From Pseudomonadota bacterium (GTDB taxonomy: Bacteria; Bdellovibrionota; Bdellovibrionia; Bdellovibrionales; JAEYZS01), in assembly GCA_023427925.1 (NCBI GenBank), contig JAEYZS010000214.1, positions 1-6,810 on the forward strand: a stretch of 6,810 nt of DNA, read 5' to 3'. Each line of letters starts with the position of its first letter. Within the stretch, counting starts at the first letter, position 1. The translations under genes and the position numbers were made by a program. Positions 1 through 6,810 of this stretch are shown here, in pieces. The notes below the pieces were generated by a model. The model was not told where the DNA came from, did not search any database, and saw nothing but the letters and a program-made list of their open reading frames with translations.

Positions 1-965
1 CTCAACGCCCATCAACGGAAGCAACGACGGAGCAATTTCGGGACAACACAGGCCAAATCACACAAGAAGCTTATGAGTCGGAGCCTCCAAGAAGAACGCT
101 AAGAACAAAGACAGATAGCAGCAGAACACAGACTCAAGCTTCACAGCAACAGTCTCAAGCCGCCGAAGCACAGACTGCAGACTCCACCGCAACTCAAGAA
201 ATTGAAGAAAAGCTAAGAAGGGAAATCTCAGGACAAACCACTGAAGAAGAGGACACTGTCGCTCAAGACACTTTAGAAGAAGGGACCGTCGAAACACCGG
301 AAGAACCTCTCATTAATCAATTCAAATCTCGTAAAAGCAAAAACATGAGAAATTTAGAATTTGAATTGGCTAAAGAGTTCGCAGTCACAAGAACTGCGGC
401 CGACCTCGAAAAGAGAGAGGCTGAAATCTATGATACAGCTCTCACTCATTTAATAGCTTCCATCGGAAATATTTCTGATCCCCAAAAAGTAGAAACTTAC
501 TTTGATTACCAAGAAAATCCCGAGACTGGAGAATTTGTAGTAGCCCTTCTTAAGGATGCTTATGTAAAAGCTGATCGCGGGGATGTTTGCATGATCGCGA
601 CTCAAATCCGTCTTAAGACAACAGTGCAAGAAGAATTCGTAGCAAAACTAAAAGCAATCTCTCCTCCAGAGCCAACAGAGACTGTTACAACTGAAGAAAC
701 TCAAACTGGTCCGGAGATCGCAGTTGGAAACGAGATCATTACCCCAGCCATTGAGTCCACGGAGTCCTCAACTCTCGCAGAATCACCTCGTGAATTTGCT
801 GACCTAACTGAGATCACTTGCTTCAGTGACCAACAGCCAACCTACACTCAAAGAGTCATTAACGACCCTTCGTTAAATCCTCCGGTTCAGACGGAACAAC
901 CATCTCAGCCCACCGAAGCAACCCCAGAAACAGAAGAGCCGGAACAAGTCAGCTCGCTTTTCTAA
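1..965 (+). CDS. 3' part of an uncharacterised Glu/Thr/Gln-rich protein (5' end outside window)
   Basis: The reading frame is open from base 3 to a TAA at 963-965, giving 320 visible residues. An ATG at 345 lies inside this frame, but it has no Shine-Dalgarno sequence before it. The codons upstream have the same acidic Thr/Gln/Ser-rich character as those downstream, so I read one gene entering from the left rather than a start at 345. Visible residues 1-110 are low complexity and probably disordered, with runs of Gln, Thr, Glu and Ser. Residues about 115-220 have normal composition with alternating hydrophobics and look mostly helical (for example ELAKEFAVTRTAADLEKREA and EFVVALLKDAYVKADRGD). 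Residues about 220-320 are again Glu/Thr/Pro/Gln-rich and end in SSLF. I see no membrane segment and no catalytic motif. I do not recognise the family. It converges on lon and ends 22 bp before a shared terminator hairpin. That it is a coding gene is fairly sure; its role is unknown. Confidence 0.7.
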   Translation, partial: QRPSTEATTEQFRDNTGQITQEAYESEPPRRTLRTKTDSSRTQTQASQQQSQAAEAQTADSTATQEIEEKLRREISGQTTEEEDTVAQDTLEEGTVETPEEPLINQFKSRKSKNMRNLEFELAKEFAVTRTAADLEKREAEIYDTALTHLIASIGNISDPQKVETYFDYQENPETGEFVVALLKDAYVKADRGDVCMIATQIRLKTTVQEEFVAKLKAISPPEPTETVTTEETQTGPEIAVGNEIITPAIESTESSTLAESPREFADLTEITCFSDQQPTYTQRVINDPSLNPPVQTEQPSQPTEATPETEEPEQVSSLF

Positions 966-986
966 CAGGTTAGAAGCTAAAAAAAC

Positions 987-1018
987 AAAAAGCCAGAACT
1001 CTCACTCTGGCTTTTTTT
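987..1018. terminator. Bidirectional rho-independent terminator between the convergent genes
   Basis: The core stem is AGCCAGA (991-997) paired with TCTGGCT (1006-1012) around the 8-nt loop 998-1005. Flanking A bases (987-990) pair with T bases (1013-1016), giving up to 11 continuous base pairs. A T-run follows on the + strand (1012-1018) and, by symmetry, the A-run at 987-991 makes a U-run on the - strand. It lies 22 bp after the stop of the left gene and about 50 bp after the lon stop, so it fits termination from both directions. Confidence 0.88.
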
Positions 1019-1067
1019 ATTCTTTAGAACAGGAGCCAGCTAAGAGTTGGCCCCAAATCATAAGCGA

Positions 1068-3515
1068 TTAGTGCATTGAATGGCCTGTGAACTGTGCCTT
1101 TAGCCCAAACACTCTGTCTGAACGAACCTTGAAAAGATCTTGTGGTTTCGAAATATCAAGGGCGTTTACTAACACTTGATCAACGTGATCCACTAAAATC
1201 ACTTTCAACTCTTTAAGGATTTCTTTTGGGATATCCCTTAAGTCTTTTTCGTTTTCTTTTGGACAAATCACAGTTTTAATTCCACCACGGTGAGCCGCTA
1301 AGATTTTTTCTTTGAGGCCACCGATTGCCAACACACGTCCGCGAAGTGTTACTTCACCAGTCATTGCCACAGTTCTCTTCACTGGAATTCTAGTGATTGC
1401 AGAGACAATGGACGTAGTGATTGCAATTCCTGCTGACGGTCCGTCTTTAGGAATTGCGCCTTCTGGAGCATGGATGTGAATGTCGATATTAGCAAAGAAT
1501 TCTTTGTCTAAGCCAAATAATGGGCCGCGAGATCTTACGTAGCTCATTGCCGCAGAACAAGATTCCTTCATCACATCGCCGAGTTGACCAGTGACTGTAA
1601 ATTTACCTTTTCCAGGAACCATCGTGACTTCCATCACTAAAAGGTCGCCGCCCACTTCTGTCCAAGCCATACCGTTTGTAAGACCGATTTCGTTTCCTTC
1701 TTCGATCTTGCCGTGCTTGTACTTCTCTGGTCCGAGAAGATCCATAACCACTTTCGAAGTGATTTGGAATGGTTTGCCTTTAGCACTCTTAGGAATTTTA
1801 AGCTTCGCTTTTGATTTATCCACTCTTAACATTTCACGAGCAGTCTTTCTTGCGACGTTCGCTACTTCACGCTCAAGAGTTCTCACTCCAGCTTCGCGAG
1901 TGTAGTGACGTACTAAAAATCTCAAGCCTTGCTCAGTGAATTCAACTTTGTCTTCACCAAGACCGTGCTTTTCTAATTGCTTAGGCACAAGGTATTTTTC
2001 TGCAATCGCATACTTCTCGTTTTCTGTATAACCTTCGAGCTGGATAATTTCCATACGATCCAGGAGTGGTCTTGGGATTGTGTGGAGTGAGTTTGCAGTC
2101 GTAATGAACATGATTTGCGAGAGATCATATTCTACTTCCAAGTAATGATCTTGGAAAGTTCCGTTTTGTTCAGGATCTAGAACTTCAAGCATTGCGGAAG
2201 CTGGATCACCTCTAAAATCAGAACTCATTTTGTCGATCTCATCCAGTAATACAAGGGGGTTTCCTGTATCTGCTTTTTTCAATGCTTGGATGATTTTACC
2301 TGGCATAGCGCCAACGTATGTTCTTCTGTGACCACGGATCTCTGCTTCGTCACGAACTCCACCCAAAGAAATTCTTACGAACGATCTATTGAGAGATTTT
2401 GCAATTGAACGACCAAGAGAGGTTTTACCAACACCAGGAGGACCAACTAAGCAAAGGATCGGACCTTGCAGTTTGTTCGTCATAGATTGAACAGCTAAGT
2501 GCTCAAGGATTCTTTCTTTAACTTTTTCTAATCCCCAATGATCATCATCGAGGATCTCTTCAGCGTAAGCCATATCATGCTTCACTTCAGAATAGTTATA
2601 CCAAGGAAGACCTAGAACCCAATCAATGTAGTTACGAACTACCGTGGCTTCGGCACTCATTGGAGACATCATTTTGAGTTTCTTAATTTCTTTTTTGACT
2701 TTTTCTTGAGCTTCTTTGCTCATCTTTTTAGCTTTTAGTTTTTCTTCAAGCTCTCTAACTTCTTGTTGGAAATCATCTTTCTCACCAAGCTCTTTTTGAA
2801 TGGCTTGCATTTGCTCATTCAAATAGTATTCCTTTTGAGAACGTTCCATTTGTTTTTTGACTCTGTTTCTGATCTTTCTTTCAACTTCAAGAATTTCTAT
2901 TTCACCAGTCATTAAGTTCAGAAGTTTTTCTAATCTCAGTGCAGGATCATTGATCTCGAGGATCTTTTGTTTGTCTTCGAGTTTGAGATTCAATTGAGCA
3001 ACAATGATGTCGGCAAGCTCACCCGGTGCTTCAATGGTAGAAACTCTCATTAGGATTTCTGGCGGAATTCTTTTGTTTAGCTTTACGTAAGTTTCAAAAG
3101 TTGTCTTTACGGATCTCATCAAAGCGTTTGCTTCGACTTTGTTATCGATCTTTTCCGGAAGGTCTTCGAAATCAACTTGGAAATAATTTTCATTAGGAAC
3201 GAACTTATTGATCTTAACTCTTCCCTTACCTTCGATAAGAACTTTTACAGTTCCGTCAGGAAGTCTTAAAAGCTGAATGATGCTTCCACGAGTTCCGATT
3301 TCATAGATATCCTCGGCTTCTGGAGAGTTTGTCTTGGCGTCTTTTTGCGCAGCTAAAATAATGTCAGTTCTCTGGTTCATAGCGTGTTCAAGAGCATTTA
3401 TACTCTTTTCACGACCTACAAATAGAGGCATCATCATGTGCGGAAAAACAATGAGATCTCTGAGCGGTAACAGCGGTAACGATTTTGCGTCTTTCTTACT
3501 TCCCTCTTGAGCCAT
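1068..3515 (-). CDS. lon: ATP-dependent protease La (Lon), complete
   Basis: Lon is a cytosolic homohexameric AAA+ serine protease that degrades misfolded and selected regulatory proteins. This copy has 815 residues, slightly above the E. coli length of 784. The N-terminal substrate-binding domain (about 1-210) opens with the typical [21 protein letters not shown] Lys/Glu-rich coiled-coil follows (about 215-290). The AAA+ module has Walker A GPPGVGKT at 358-365 (Lys364) and Walker B LLDEID with Glu426. The C-terminal S16 protease domain contains DGPSAG with catalytic Ser694 and GGLKEK with catalytic Lys737. Compared with E. coli Lon, the Walker B-to-Ser distance is about 13 residues longer, and the tail after the catalytic Lys is about 16 residues longer. 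The ATG start is supported by AAAGGA at 3521-3526, 5 nt upstream. It follows clpX by 43 bp with no obvious terminator, so co-transcription is likely. No key residue is missing. Confidence 0.98.
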   Translation of the reverse strand: MAQEGSKKDAKSLPLLPLRDLIVFPHMMMPLFVGREKSINALEHAMNQRTDIILAAQKDAKTNSPEAEDIYEIGTRGSIIQLLRLPDGTVKVLIEGKGRVKINKFVPNENYFQVDFEDLPEKIDNKVEANALMRSVKTTFETYVKLNKRIPPEILMRVSTIEAPGELADIIVAQLNLKLEDKQKILEINDPALRLEKLLNLMTGEIEILEVERKIRNRVKKQMERSQKEYYLNEQMQAIQKELGEKDDFQQEVRELEEKLKAKKMSKEAQEKVKKEIKKLKMMSPMSAEATVVRNYIDWVLGLPWYNYSEVKHDMAYAEEILDDDHWGLEKVKERILEHLAVQSMTNKLQGPILCLVGPPGVGKTSLGRSIAKSLNRSFVRISLGGVRDEAEIRGHRRTYVGAMPGKIIQALKKADTGNPLVLLDEIDKMSSDFRGDPASAMLEVLDPEQNGTFQDHYLEVEYDLSQIMFITTANSLHTIPRPLLDRMEIIQLEGYTENEKYAIAEKYLVPKQLEKHGLGEDKVEFTEQGLRFLVRHYTREAGVRTLEREVANVARKTAREMLRVDKSKAKLKIPKSAKGKPFQITSKVVMDLLGPEKYKHGKIEEGNEIGLTNGMAWTEVGGDLLVMEVTMVPGKGKFTVTGQLGDVMKESCSAAMSYVRSRGPLFGLDKEFFANIDIHIHAPEGAIPKDGPSAGIAITTSIVSAITRIPVKRTVAMTGEVTLRGRVLAIGGLKEKILAAHRGGIKTVICPKENEKDLRDIPKEILKELKVILVDHVDQVLVNALDISKPQDLFKVRSDRVFGLKAQFTGHSMH

Positions 3516-3558
3516 AGAAATCCTTTCAGGTCATAGGAGGGAAGGCTGGTTTAAGAAG

Positions 3559-4860
3559 TTATGCGGACTCTTCCTTGATTTTCTTAGCGACTTCTTTCTC
3601 GTTATCGCTATCTTGCCCATCTTGGCTGAGTCTATAACTAGGGGCCTTCCCTTCAGTTATGACTTCTTTATCAATTATACATTTCTTTACGCCCTTCATG
3701 GAAGGGATTTCGTACATAACATCCATCATTGCAGTTTCGATGACGCTACGTAGACCTCTGGCTCCAGTTTTTCTTTTTAATGACAACTGGGCTATAGCCT
3801 TGAGTGCATCATCTGTGAACACAAGATCGACGTTCTCATATGATAACAATTTCTGATATTGTTTAACCAAAGAGTTCTTTGGCTTTGTCAAAATATCTAT
3901 GAGAGCTTCTTCTGTGAGCTGATCTAAGATCGCACAAGCTGGTAAACGTCCAATAAATTCAGGTATTAAGCCAAATCTCACTAAATCATCCGGTTGTGCC
4001 TGTCTAAAAAGCTCATCCATCTGTTTTGCTTGGTCCTTAGAAGAAGGAATAGATGCTGCGATACCGATAGATTTTTGCGTCATGCGGTTTTCGATAATTT
4101 TTTCGAGCCCGACGAAAGCCCCGCCGCAGATAAACAAAATATTTCGTGTATCCACTTGAATAAATTCTTGCTGTGGATGCTTTCTTCCACCCTTTGGTGG
4201 AAGATTTGCCACAGTACCCTCTAATATTTTCAAAAGAGCCTGTTGAACACCTTCCCCGCTCACATCTCTTGTGATTGAAGGATTTTCAGACTTTCTCGAA
4301 ATCTTATCAATTTCATCAATATAAATGATTCCACGTTGAGCTTTTTCAACATCGTAGTCAGCTGCCTGAAGAAGATTCAAAACAACATTTTCCACATCTT
4401 CACCAACATAACCCGCTTCAGTTAACGTAGTTGCATCCGCCATTGCGAATGGAACATTCAGTTGTTTCGCAATCGTTTGAGCAAGCAAAGTCTTACCAGT
4501 TCCAGTCGGTCCGATAAGGAGAATGTTTGATTTTTGTAATTCGATATCATCTTTTTTAGTTGCAGAATTGATTCTCTTGTAGTGATTGTGAACAGCTACT
4601 GATAGGGCTTTTTTTGCGTTGTCCTGACCAATGACATAGCTATCAAGGAACTCTTTTATTTCTTGTGGTTTTGGAACTTTGAATCCACTGTCGCCTTCGA
4701 CATGAACTTCTTTCTCTCTCTCTTCAGCAATGATGTCATTACATAAATCAATACACTCATCGCAAATGTAGACACCAGGTCCGGCAATTAATTTCTTAAC
4801 TTCCTTCTGGCTTTTTCCACAAAAACTACACGATAATCCACTTGGTGCTTTTTTATTCAT
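3559..4860 (-). CDS. clpX: ATP-dependent Clp protease ATP-binding subunit ClpX, complete
   Basis: ClpX is the hexameric AAA+ unfoldase that recognises tagged or degron-bearing proteins and threads them into ClpP. It has 433 residues, close to the usual 420-430. The N-terminal zinc-binding domain has four cysteines at Cys11, Cys14, Cys33 and Cys36 (CSFC and CDEC). Walker A GPTGTGKT lies at 117-124 (Lys123) and Walker B YIDEID has Glu183. The pore loop GYVG has Tyr151, and the RKH substrate-entry loop is Arg226-Lys227-His228. The arginine-finger and sensor region ([11 protein letters not shown], and GARGLRS near the C-terminal domain) is present. The ClpP-docking loop reads IGI at 265-267 instead of the usual IGF. 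The last 30 or so residues are charged and probably flexible. The start is supported by AAGGA at 4871-4875, 10 nt before the ATG. The gene begins 18 bp after the clpP stop, which indicates operon linkage. Confidence 0.98.
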   Translation of the reverse strand: MNKKAPSGLSCSFCGKSQKEVKKLIAGPGVYICDECIDLCNDIIAEEREKEVHVEGDSGFKVPKPQEIKEFLDSYVIGQDNAKKALSVAVHNHYKRINSATKKDDIELQKSNILLIGPTGTGKTLLAQTIAKQLNVPFAMADATTLTEAGYVGEDVENVVLNLLQAADYDVEKAQRGIIYIDEIDKISRKSENPSITRDVSGEGVQQALLKILEGTVANLPPKGGRKHPQQEFIQVDTRNILFICGGAFVGLEKIIENRMTQKSIGIAASIPSSKDQAKQMDELFRQAQPDDLVRFGLIPEFIGRLPACAILDQLTEEALIDILTKPKNSLVKQYQKLLSYENVDLVFTDDALKAIAQLSLKRKTGARGLRSVIETAMMDVMYEIPSMKGVKKCIIDKEVITEGKAPSYRLSQDGQDSDNEKEVAKKIKEESA

Positions 4861-4878
4861 GTCTACTTTATCCTTTTT

Positions 4879-5484
4879 CTACAATTTCTTTTCTTTTCTA
4901 AAATCTACAACATGGTCAATAAGTCCGTATTCTTTTGCTTGCTGCGGGGCCAGATAGTGGTCTCTTTCCATTGCTGTGCTTAAGAAGTCTTTTTTGTTTC
5001 CGGTGTGTGTGACGTAAATATCTGTGAGCATGTCTTTAAGTCTCAACATTTCTTTAGCGTGAATTTCGATATCTGTCACTTGTCCGCTAATGCCGCCACC
5101 TGCAATTAGAGGTTGATGGATCATTACTCGCGAATGAGGTAATGCATAGCGCTTCCCTTTTGTCCCCGCTGTCAAAAGCAAAGAACCCATAGATGCCGCC
5201 ATTCCAATACAATATGTGGCAATATCGCACTTCACGAATTGCATTATATCATAAATCCCGAGTCCTGCACTGACGCTGCCCCCCGGGCTATTGATGTAAA
5301 TTTGAATATCTTTTTCTGGGTTCTCGCTCTCCAAAAAAAGCAACTGAGCTATTACTAAATTTGCAACCTCATCGTTAATTGCAGTTCCGATGAAAATAAT
5401 TCTCTCTTTTAATAAACGAGAATAGATATCGAAACTTCTTTCGCCTCTAGATGTCTGCTCGACGACCATTGGAATTAAGGGCAT
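4879..5484 (-). CDS. clpP: ATP-dependent Clp protease proteolytic subunit ClpP, complete
   Basis: ClpP is the barrel-shaped tetradecameric serine peptidase that hydrolyses proteins unfolded by ClpX. The protein has 201 residues. It starts [20 protein letters not shown], which aligns with the mature N terminus of E. coli ClpP, so there is little or no propeptide. The catalytic triad is visible: Ser98 in GMAASMGS, His123 in MIHQP, and Asp175 in MERDHYL. The oxyanion-loop motif INSPGG is present near residues 63-69. Between His123 and TDIEIHA this protein has three more residues than E. coli ClpP (a GGGIS stretch), so the catalytic Asp is shifted to 175. A strong Shine-Dalgarno AAGGAG (5491-5496 on the complementary strand) lies 6 nt before the ATG. 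It is the first gene of the clpP-clpX-lon cluster. Its upstream neighbour is a divergent aminopeptidase, not trigger factor. Confidence 0.98.
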   Translation of the reverse strand: MPLIPMVVEQTSRGERSFDIYSRLLKERIIFIGTAINDEVANLVIAQLLFLESENPEKDIQIYINSPGGSVSAGLGIYDIMQFVKCDIATYCIGMAASMGSLLLTAGTKGKRYALPHSRVMIHQPLIAGGGISGQVTDIEIHAKEMLRLKDMLTDIYVTHTGNKKDFLSTAMERDHYLAPQQAKEYGLIDHVVDFRKEKKL

Positions 5485-5520
5485 TTAGAACTCCTTCAAA
5501 GATGTCATTTCAACGCATTT

Positions 5521-5566
5521 AATGTGGGTACAAAAGAGCGCTTTGGCAACCATTTGAGCCCACATT
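5521..5566. repeat. Imperfect inverted repeat with 14-nt arms upstream of clpP
   Basis: The left arm at 5521-5534 reads AATGTGGGTACAAA and the right arm at 5553-5566 reads TTTGAGCCCACATT. Twelve of 14 positions pair: eight outer pairs, a 2x2 mismatch, then four inner pairs. The spacer is 18 nt and contains the palindrome AGCGCT. The dyad lies 37 bp upstream of the clpP ATG. It could be a bipartite operator or a 5' UTR hairpin; the sequence alone does not decide. Confidence 0.6.
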
Positions 5567-5582
5567 TATTCTATCGGATAAT
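5554..5582 (+). promoter_or_regulatory. Candidate sigma-70-type promoter directed toward pepA
   Basis: TTGAGC at 5554-5559 (4 of 6 match to TTGACA) is followed after a 17-bp spacer by GATAAT at 5577-5582 (5 of 6 match to TATAAT). A transcript starting near 5589 would carry a leader of about 230 nt before the aminopeptidase start. The -35 hexamer lies inside the right arm of the dyad at 5521-5566. This is consensus matching only; an unstudied host may use different preferences. Confidence 0.35.
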
Positions 5583-5720
5583 TTGTAAGTAGGCTTAATT
5601 ACTTAAAGCCTTCTTGCCCTTAGAACAGGCCAAATTTGCATTTTTTGGATTAGACGTGATGAGTCGGAGTTACACTTTAGTCTAGGTTCGATGTAGAGTA
5701 AGCTCAAATGATGGACACTT

Positions 5721-5749
5721 TTGGTACATCGAGATCAAAACTCGGTAAT
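5721..5749 (+). promoter_or_regulatory. Weaker alternative promoter close to pepA
   Basis: TTGGTA (5721-5726, 4 of 6) and GGTAAT (5744-5749, 4 of 6) are spaced by 17 bp. A start near 5756 would give a leader of about 65 nt, a more ordinary length than the upstream candidate gives. The -10 half overlaps the palindrome at 5744-5755. Both hexamers are weak, so this is only a candidate. Confidence 0.22.
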
Positions 5750-5755
5750 TTTACC
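5725..5755. repeat. Two adjoining small inverted repeats upstream of pepA
   Basis: CGAG (5730-5733) pairs with CTCG (5741-5744) over a 7-nt loop. It can be extended by TAC (5725-5727) with GTA (5745-5747) across a 2-nt bulge. Directly adjoining is GGTAA-TT-TTACC (5744-5755), a perfect 5-bp-arm palindrome with a 2-nt centre. The two structures share bases, so as RNA they would be mutually exclusive. As DNA the second could be a small operator. No T-run follows. Confidence 0.4.
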
Positions 5756-5820
5756 TAGAAAGCCTCTCCACATCTTTATTTTCTAAACAGCGGATATTGA
5801 AACCGAAGGAGCAGAAATAT

Positions 5821-6810
5821 ATGTCAATTGAATTTACCGTAGCGAATAAAGGCCTTACGCAAATTACGGACTCGACTTTAGTCCTTTTTACACCCGATCT
5901 TGGGAAGGCAAAAAAATTGCATCTTAAATTGAAAGGATTACCACAAGACTTCAACACAAATGCTTCCAAATCTTTTGCTGATAGCCCTTACAAAGGCACT
6001 CCGAATGATGTTTTATTTTTCAGACAACATTCCGTTTTAGGTTTTGATAATGTTCTCTTTATTGGATTGGGCGACCATAAAAAAGTAACTCACGAAACGA
6101 TCCGCAGAGCGTCTTCTATTGCCTACAAAATGCTAAGGGCAAATGCAATTAAGTCGATGACAATTGCTCTTGATACTCTACCGCTTACTGGAAAAGATAG
6201 AGAACTCAATCTCAATGCTCTATTTGAAGGCTTTTACTTGAGCAGTTACAGTTTTGACAATTTCAAATCCGCTAAAAAAGAAAAAGAAGAAAAAATGCGC
6301 GTGCAAGTTATTGCTTCCAGTGCAGGACTAGCAAGCCTCGCTAAGAAAATTGAAAAGCAAGCGAGCATCGTTTCTGAATGTGTCAATTTCACCCGATCAT
6401 TGGGCGACACACCTGGAAACAAAATGAACCCACCTATTCTTGCTGAAGTTACTCAGAAAGAAGCAAAAGGGACTGGTCTAAGAGTAACCGTTTGGGATAA
6501 AGCAAGAATCAAAAAAGAGAAAATGGGAAATCTCTATGGTGTTTCTAAAGGTGGCGGTGAAGAACCACGTCTCATCATAATGGAATACCGTGGCGCCGCT
6601 AAATCTAAAAAACCAATTTGTTATGTAGGTAAAGGTTTAACTTTTGACTCTGGTGGTATTTCACTTAAGCCCGGTGCCGGAATGGAAGAAATGAAATACG
6701 ATATGATGGGTGGAGCGGCAGTCATTGGAACTATGCTTGCAATTGCGAGACTCAAATTAAAAGTCAATGTGATCGGCATCGTACCTTCTTCAGAAAATAT
6801 GCCGGGGCCA
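5821..6810 (+). CDS. pepA: Leucyl aminopeptidase, M17 family (cytosol aminopeptidase), 3'-truncated by window end
   Basis: M17 aminopeptidases are hexameric two-metal enzymes that release N-terminal residues from peptides in the cytosol. The frame runs without a stop for 330 residues to the window edge; the family is usually near 490-500, so about one third is missing. The N-terminal M17 domain covers about 1-160 (FIGLGD at about 80-85). The catalytic domain begins near 180, with RSLGDTPGNKMNPP at 192-205. The conserved block GKGLTFDSGGISLKPG gives Lys271 and Asp276 as metal ligands and Lys283 as the catalytic lysine. MKYDMMGGAA gives Asp294, another metal ligand. These are one position off the E. 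coli PepA numbering. The NTDAEGRL signature would lie beyond the edge. The start at 5821 is supported by AAGGAG at 5806-5811, 9 nt upstream. There is no signal peptide. It is transcribed divergently from clpP. Confidence 0.95.
   Translation, partial: MSIEFTVANKGLTQITDSTLVLFTPDLGKAKKLHLKLKGLPQDFNTNASKSFADSPYKGTPNDVLFFRQHSVLGFDNVLFIGLGDHKKVTHETIRRASSIAYKMLRANAIKSMTIALDTLPLTGKDRELNLNALFEGFYLSSYSFDNFKSAKKEKEEKMRVQVIASSAGLASLAKKIEKQASIVSECVNFTRSLGDTPGNKMNPPILAEVTQKEAKGTGLRVTVWDKARIKKEKMGNLYGVSKGGGEEPRLIIMEYRGAAKSKKPICYVGKGLTFDSGGISLKPGAGMEEMKYDMMGGAAVIGTMLAIARLKLKVNVIGIVPSSENMPGP

Larger units (their letters stand above)
5485..5820. other. Divergent clpP/pepA intergenic regulatory region (336 bp)
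   Basis: No protein gene of normal size is supported here. The region holds the clpP ribosome site (5491-5496), a long imperfect dyad (5521-5566), and candidate promoter hexamers on the + strand. It also has smaller inverted repeats: AGGCTT/AAGCCT at 5591-5596 and 5606-5611, and the cluster at 5725-5755. Two tiny + strand ORFs (8 codons from 5659, 16 codons from 5708) lack convincing ribosome sites. On the - strand the best -10-like hexamer for clpP is TAGAAT (5568-5573), but no good -35 lies 16-18 bp upstream of it. I saw no CIRCE element (TTAGCACTC-N9-GAGTGCTAA) and no convincing sigma-32 site. None of the dyads is followed by a T-run on either strand, so they do not look like terminators. 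Confidence 0.6.

Noticed and set aside
58..297. A 79-codon open frame on the minus strand.
   Set aside because: It is antisense to the Glu/Thr/Gln-rich gene; its Leu/Phe/Arg-rich translation is what complementing GAA/CAA/ACA-type codons produces.
345..965. A separate gene beginning at the ATG at 345.
   Set aside because: The same frame is open back to base 3 with similar composition, and there is no ribosome site before 345, so this ATG is treated as an internal methionine.
1035..1051. Second small hairpin (GCCAGC/GTTGGC) between lon and the bidirectional terminator.
   Set aside because: One pair is only a G-U wobble on the + strand and a mismatch in the lon-sense RNA, and it has no T-tract.
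1591..1905. A 104-codon plus-strand open frame inside lon.
   Set aside because: It lies wholly antisense to the well-conserved Lon coding sequence, with no recognisable protein features.
5591..5611. AGGCTT/AAGCCT inverted repeat considered as a terminator.
   Set aside because: Only six base pairs, and no T-run follows on either strand; it also lies upstream of both divergent genes, not after one.
5659..5669. The 11-mer ATGAGTCGGAG here also occurs at 73-83.
   Set aside because: A few exact 11-mer matches are expected by chance in a window this size; one copy is inside a coding sequence and nothing else is shared around them.
5751..5969. A 72-codon minus-strand open frame overlapping the pepA start.
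   Set aside because: It is antisense to a confidently identified M17 aminopeptidase and shows no ribosome site or domain.

Overview
This moderately AT-rich window (roughly 42% G+C by eye) comes from a bacterial chromosome. It is dominated by a three-gene leftward cluster for ATP-dependent proteolysis, clpP - clpX - lon. The three proteins are intact and canonical in length, with the expected catalytic motifs. Gene order, protein similarity to the proteobacterial type, and Lys/Glu-rich AT-leaning coding suggest a Gram-negative of the deltaproteobacterial/Bdellovibrionota type. A low-G+C Bdellovibrio relative is my best guess. That assignment is inference, because no rRNA or other firm taxonomic marker is present.

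Layout, left to right. Bases 1-965 (+) hold the 3' part of a gene of unknown function; its frame is open from the window edge. The visible protein has a compact, probably helical domain of about 105 residues between Glu/Thr/Gln/Ser/Pro-rich tails that look disordered. A strong hairpin at 987-1018, with A-tract and T-tract flanks, sits between this gene and the convergent lon gene and should terminate both. Then come lon (1068-3515, -), clpX (3559-4860, -) and clpP (4879-5484, -), separated by 43 and 17-18 bp, each with a good Shine-Dalgarno sequence. They are probably one operon read clpP-clpX-lon. The usual upstream partner, trigger factor (tig), is not next to clpP here.

A 336-bp intergenic region (5485-5820) separates clpP from a divergent leucyl aminopeptidase (M17/PepA) gene. 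That gene starts at 5821 and runs off the right edge after 330 codons. The spacer contains a 14-bp-arm imperfect inverted repeat 37 bp upstream of the clpP start and a second, smaller palindrome cluster nearer pepA. Candidate promoter hexamers overlap both.

Functionally the cluster is coherent. ClpX and Lon unfold protein substrates, ClpP and the Lon protease domain cut them to peptides, and an M17 aminopeptidase can trim such peptides to amino acids. I see no mobile element, CRISPR array, tRNA, rRNA or novel multi-gene system. The items most worth a second look are the unrecognised low-complexity protein, an IGI tripeptide where ClpX normally has the IGF ClpP-docking loop, a three-residue insertion in the ClpP handle region, and the dyads in the divergent promoter region.
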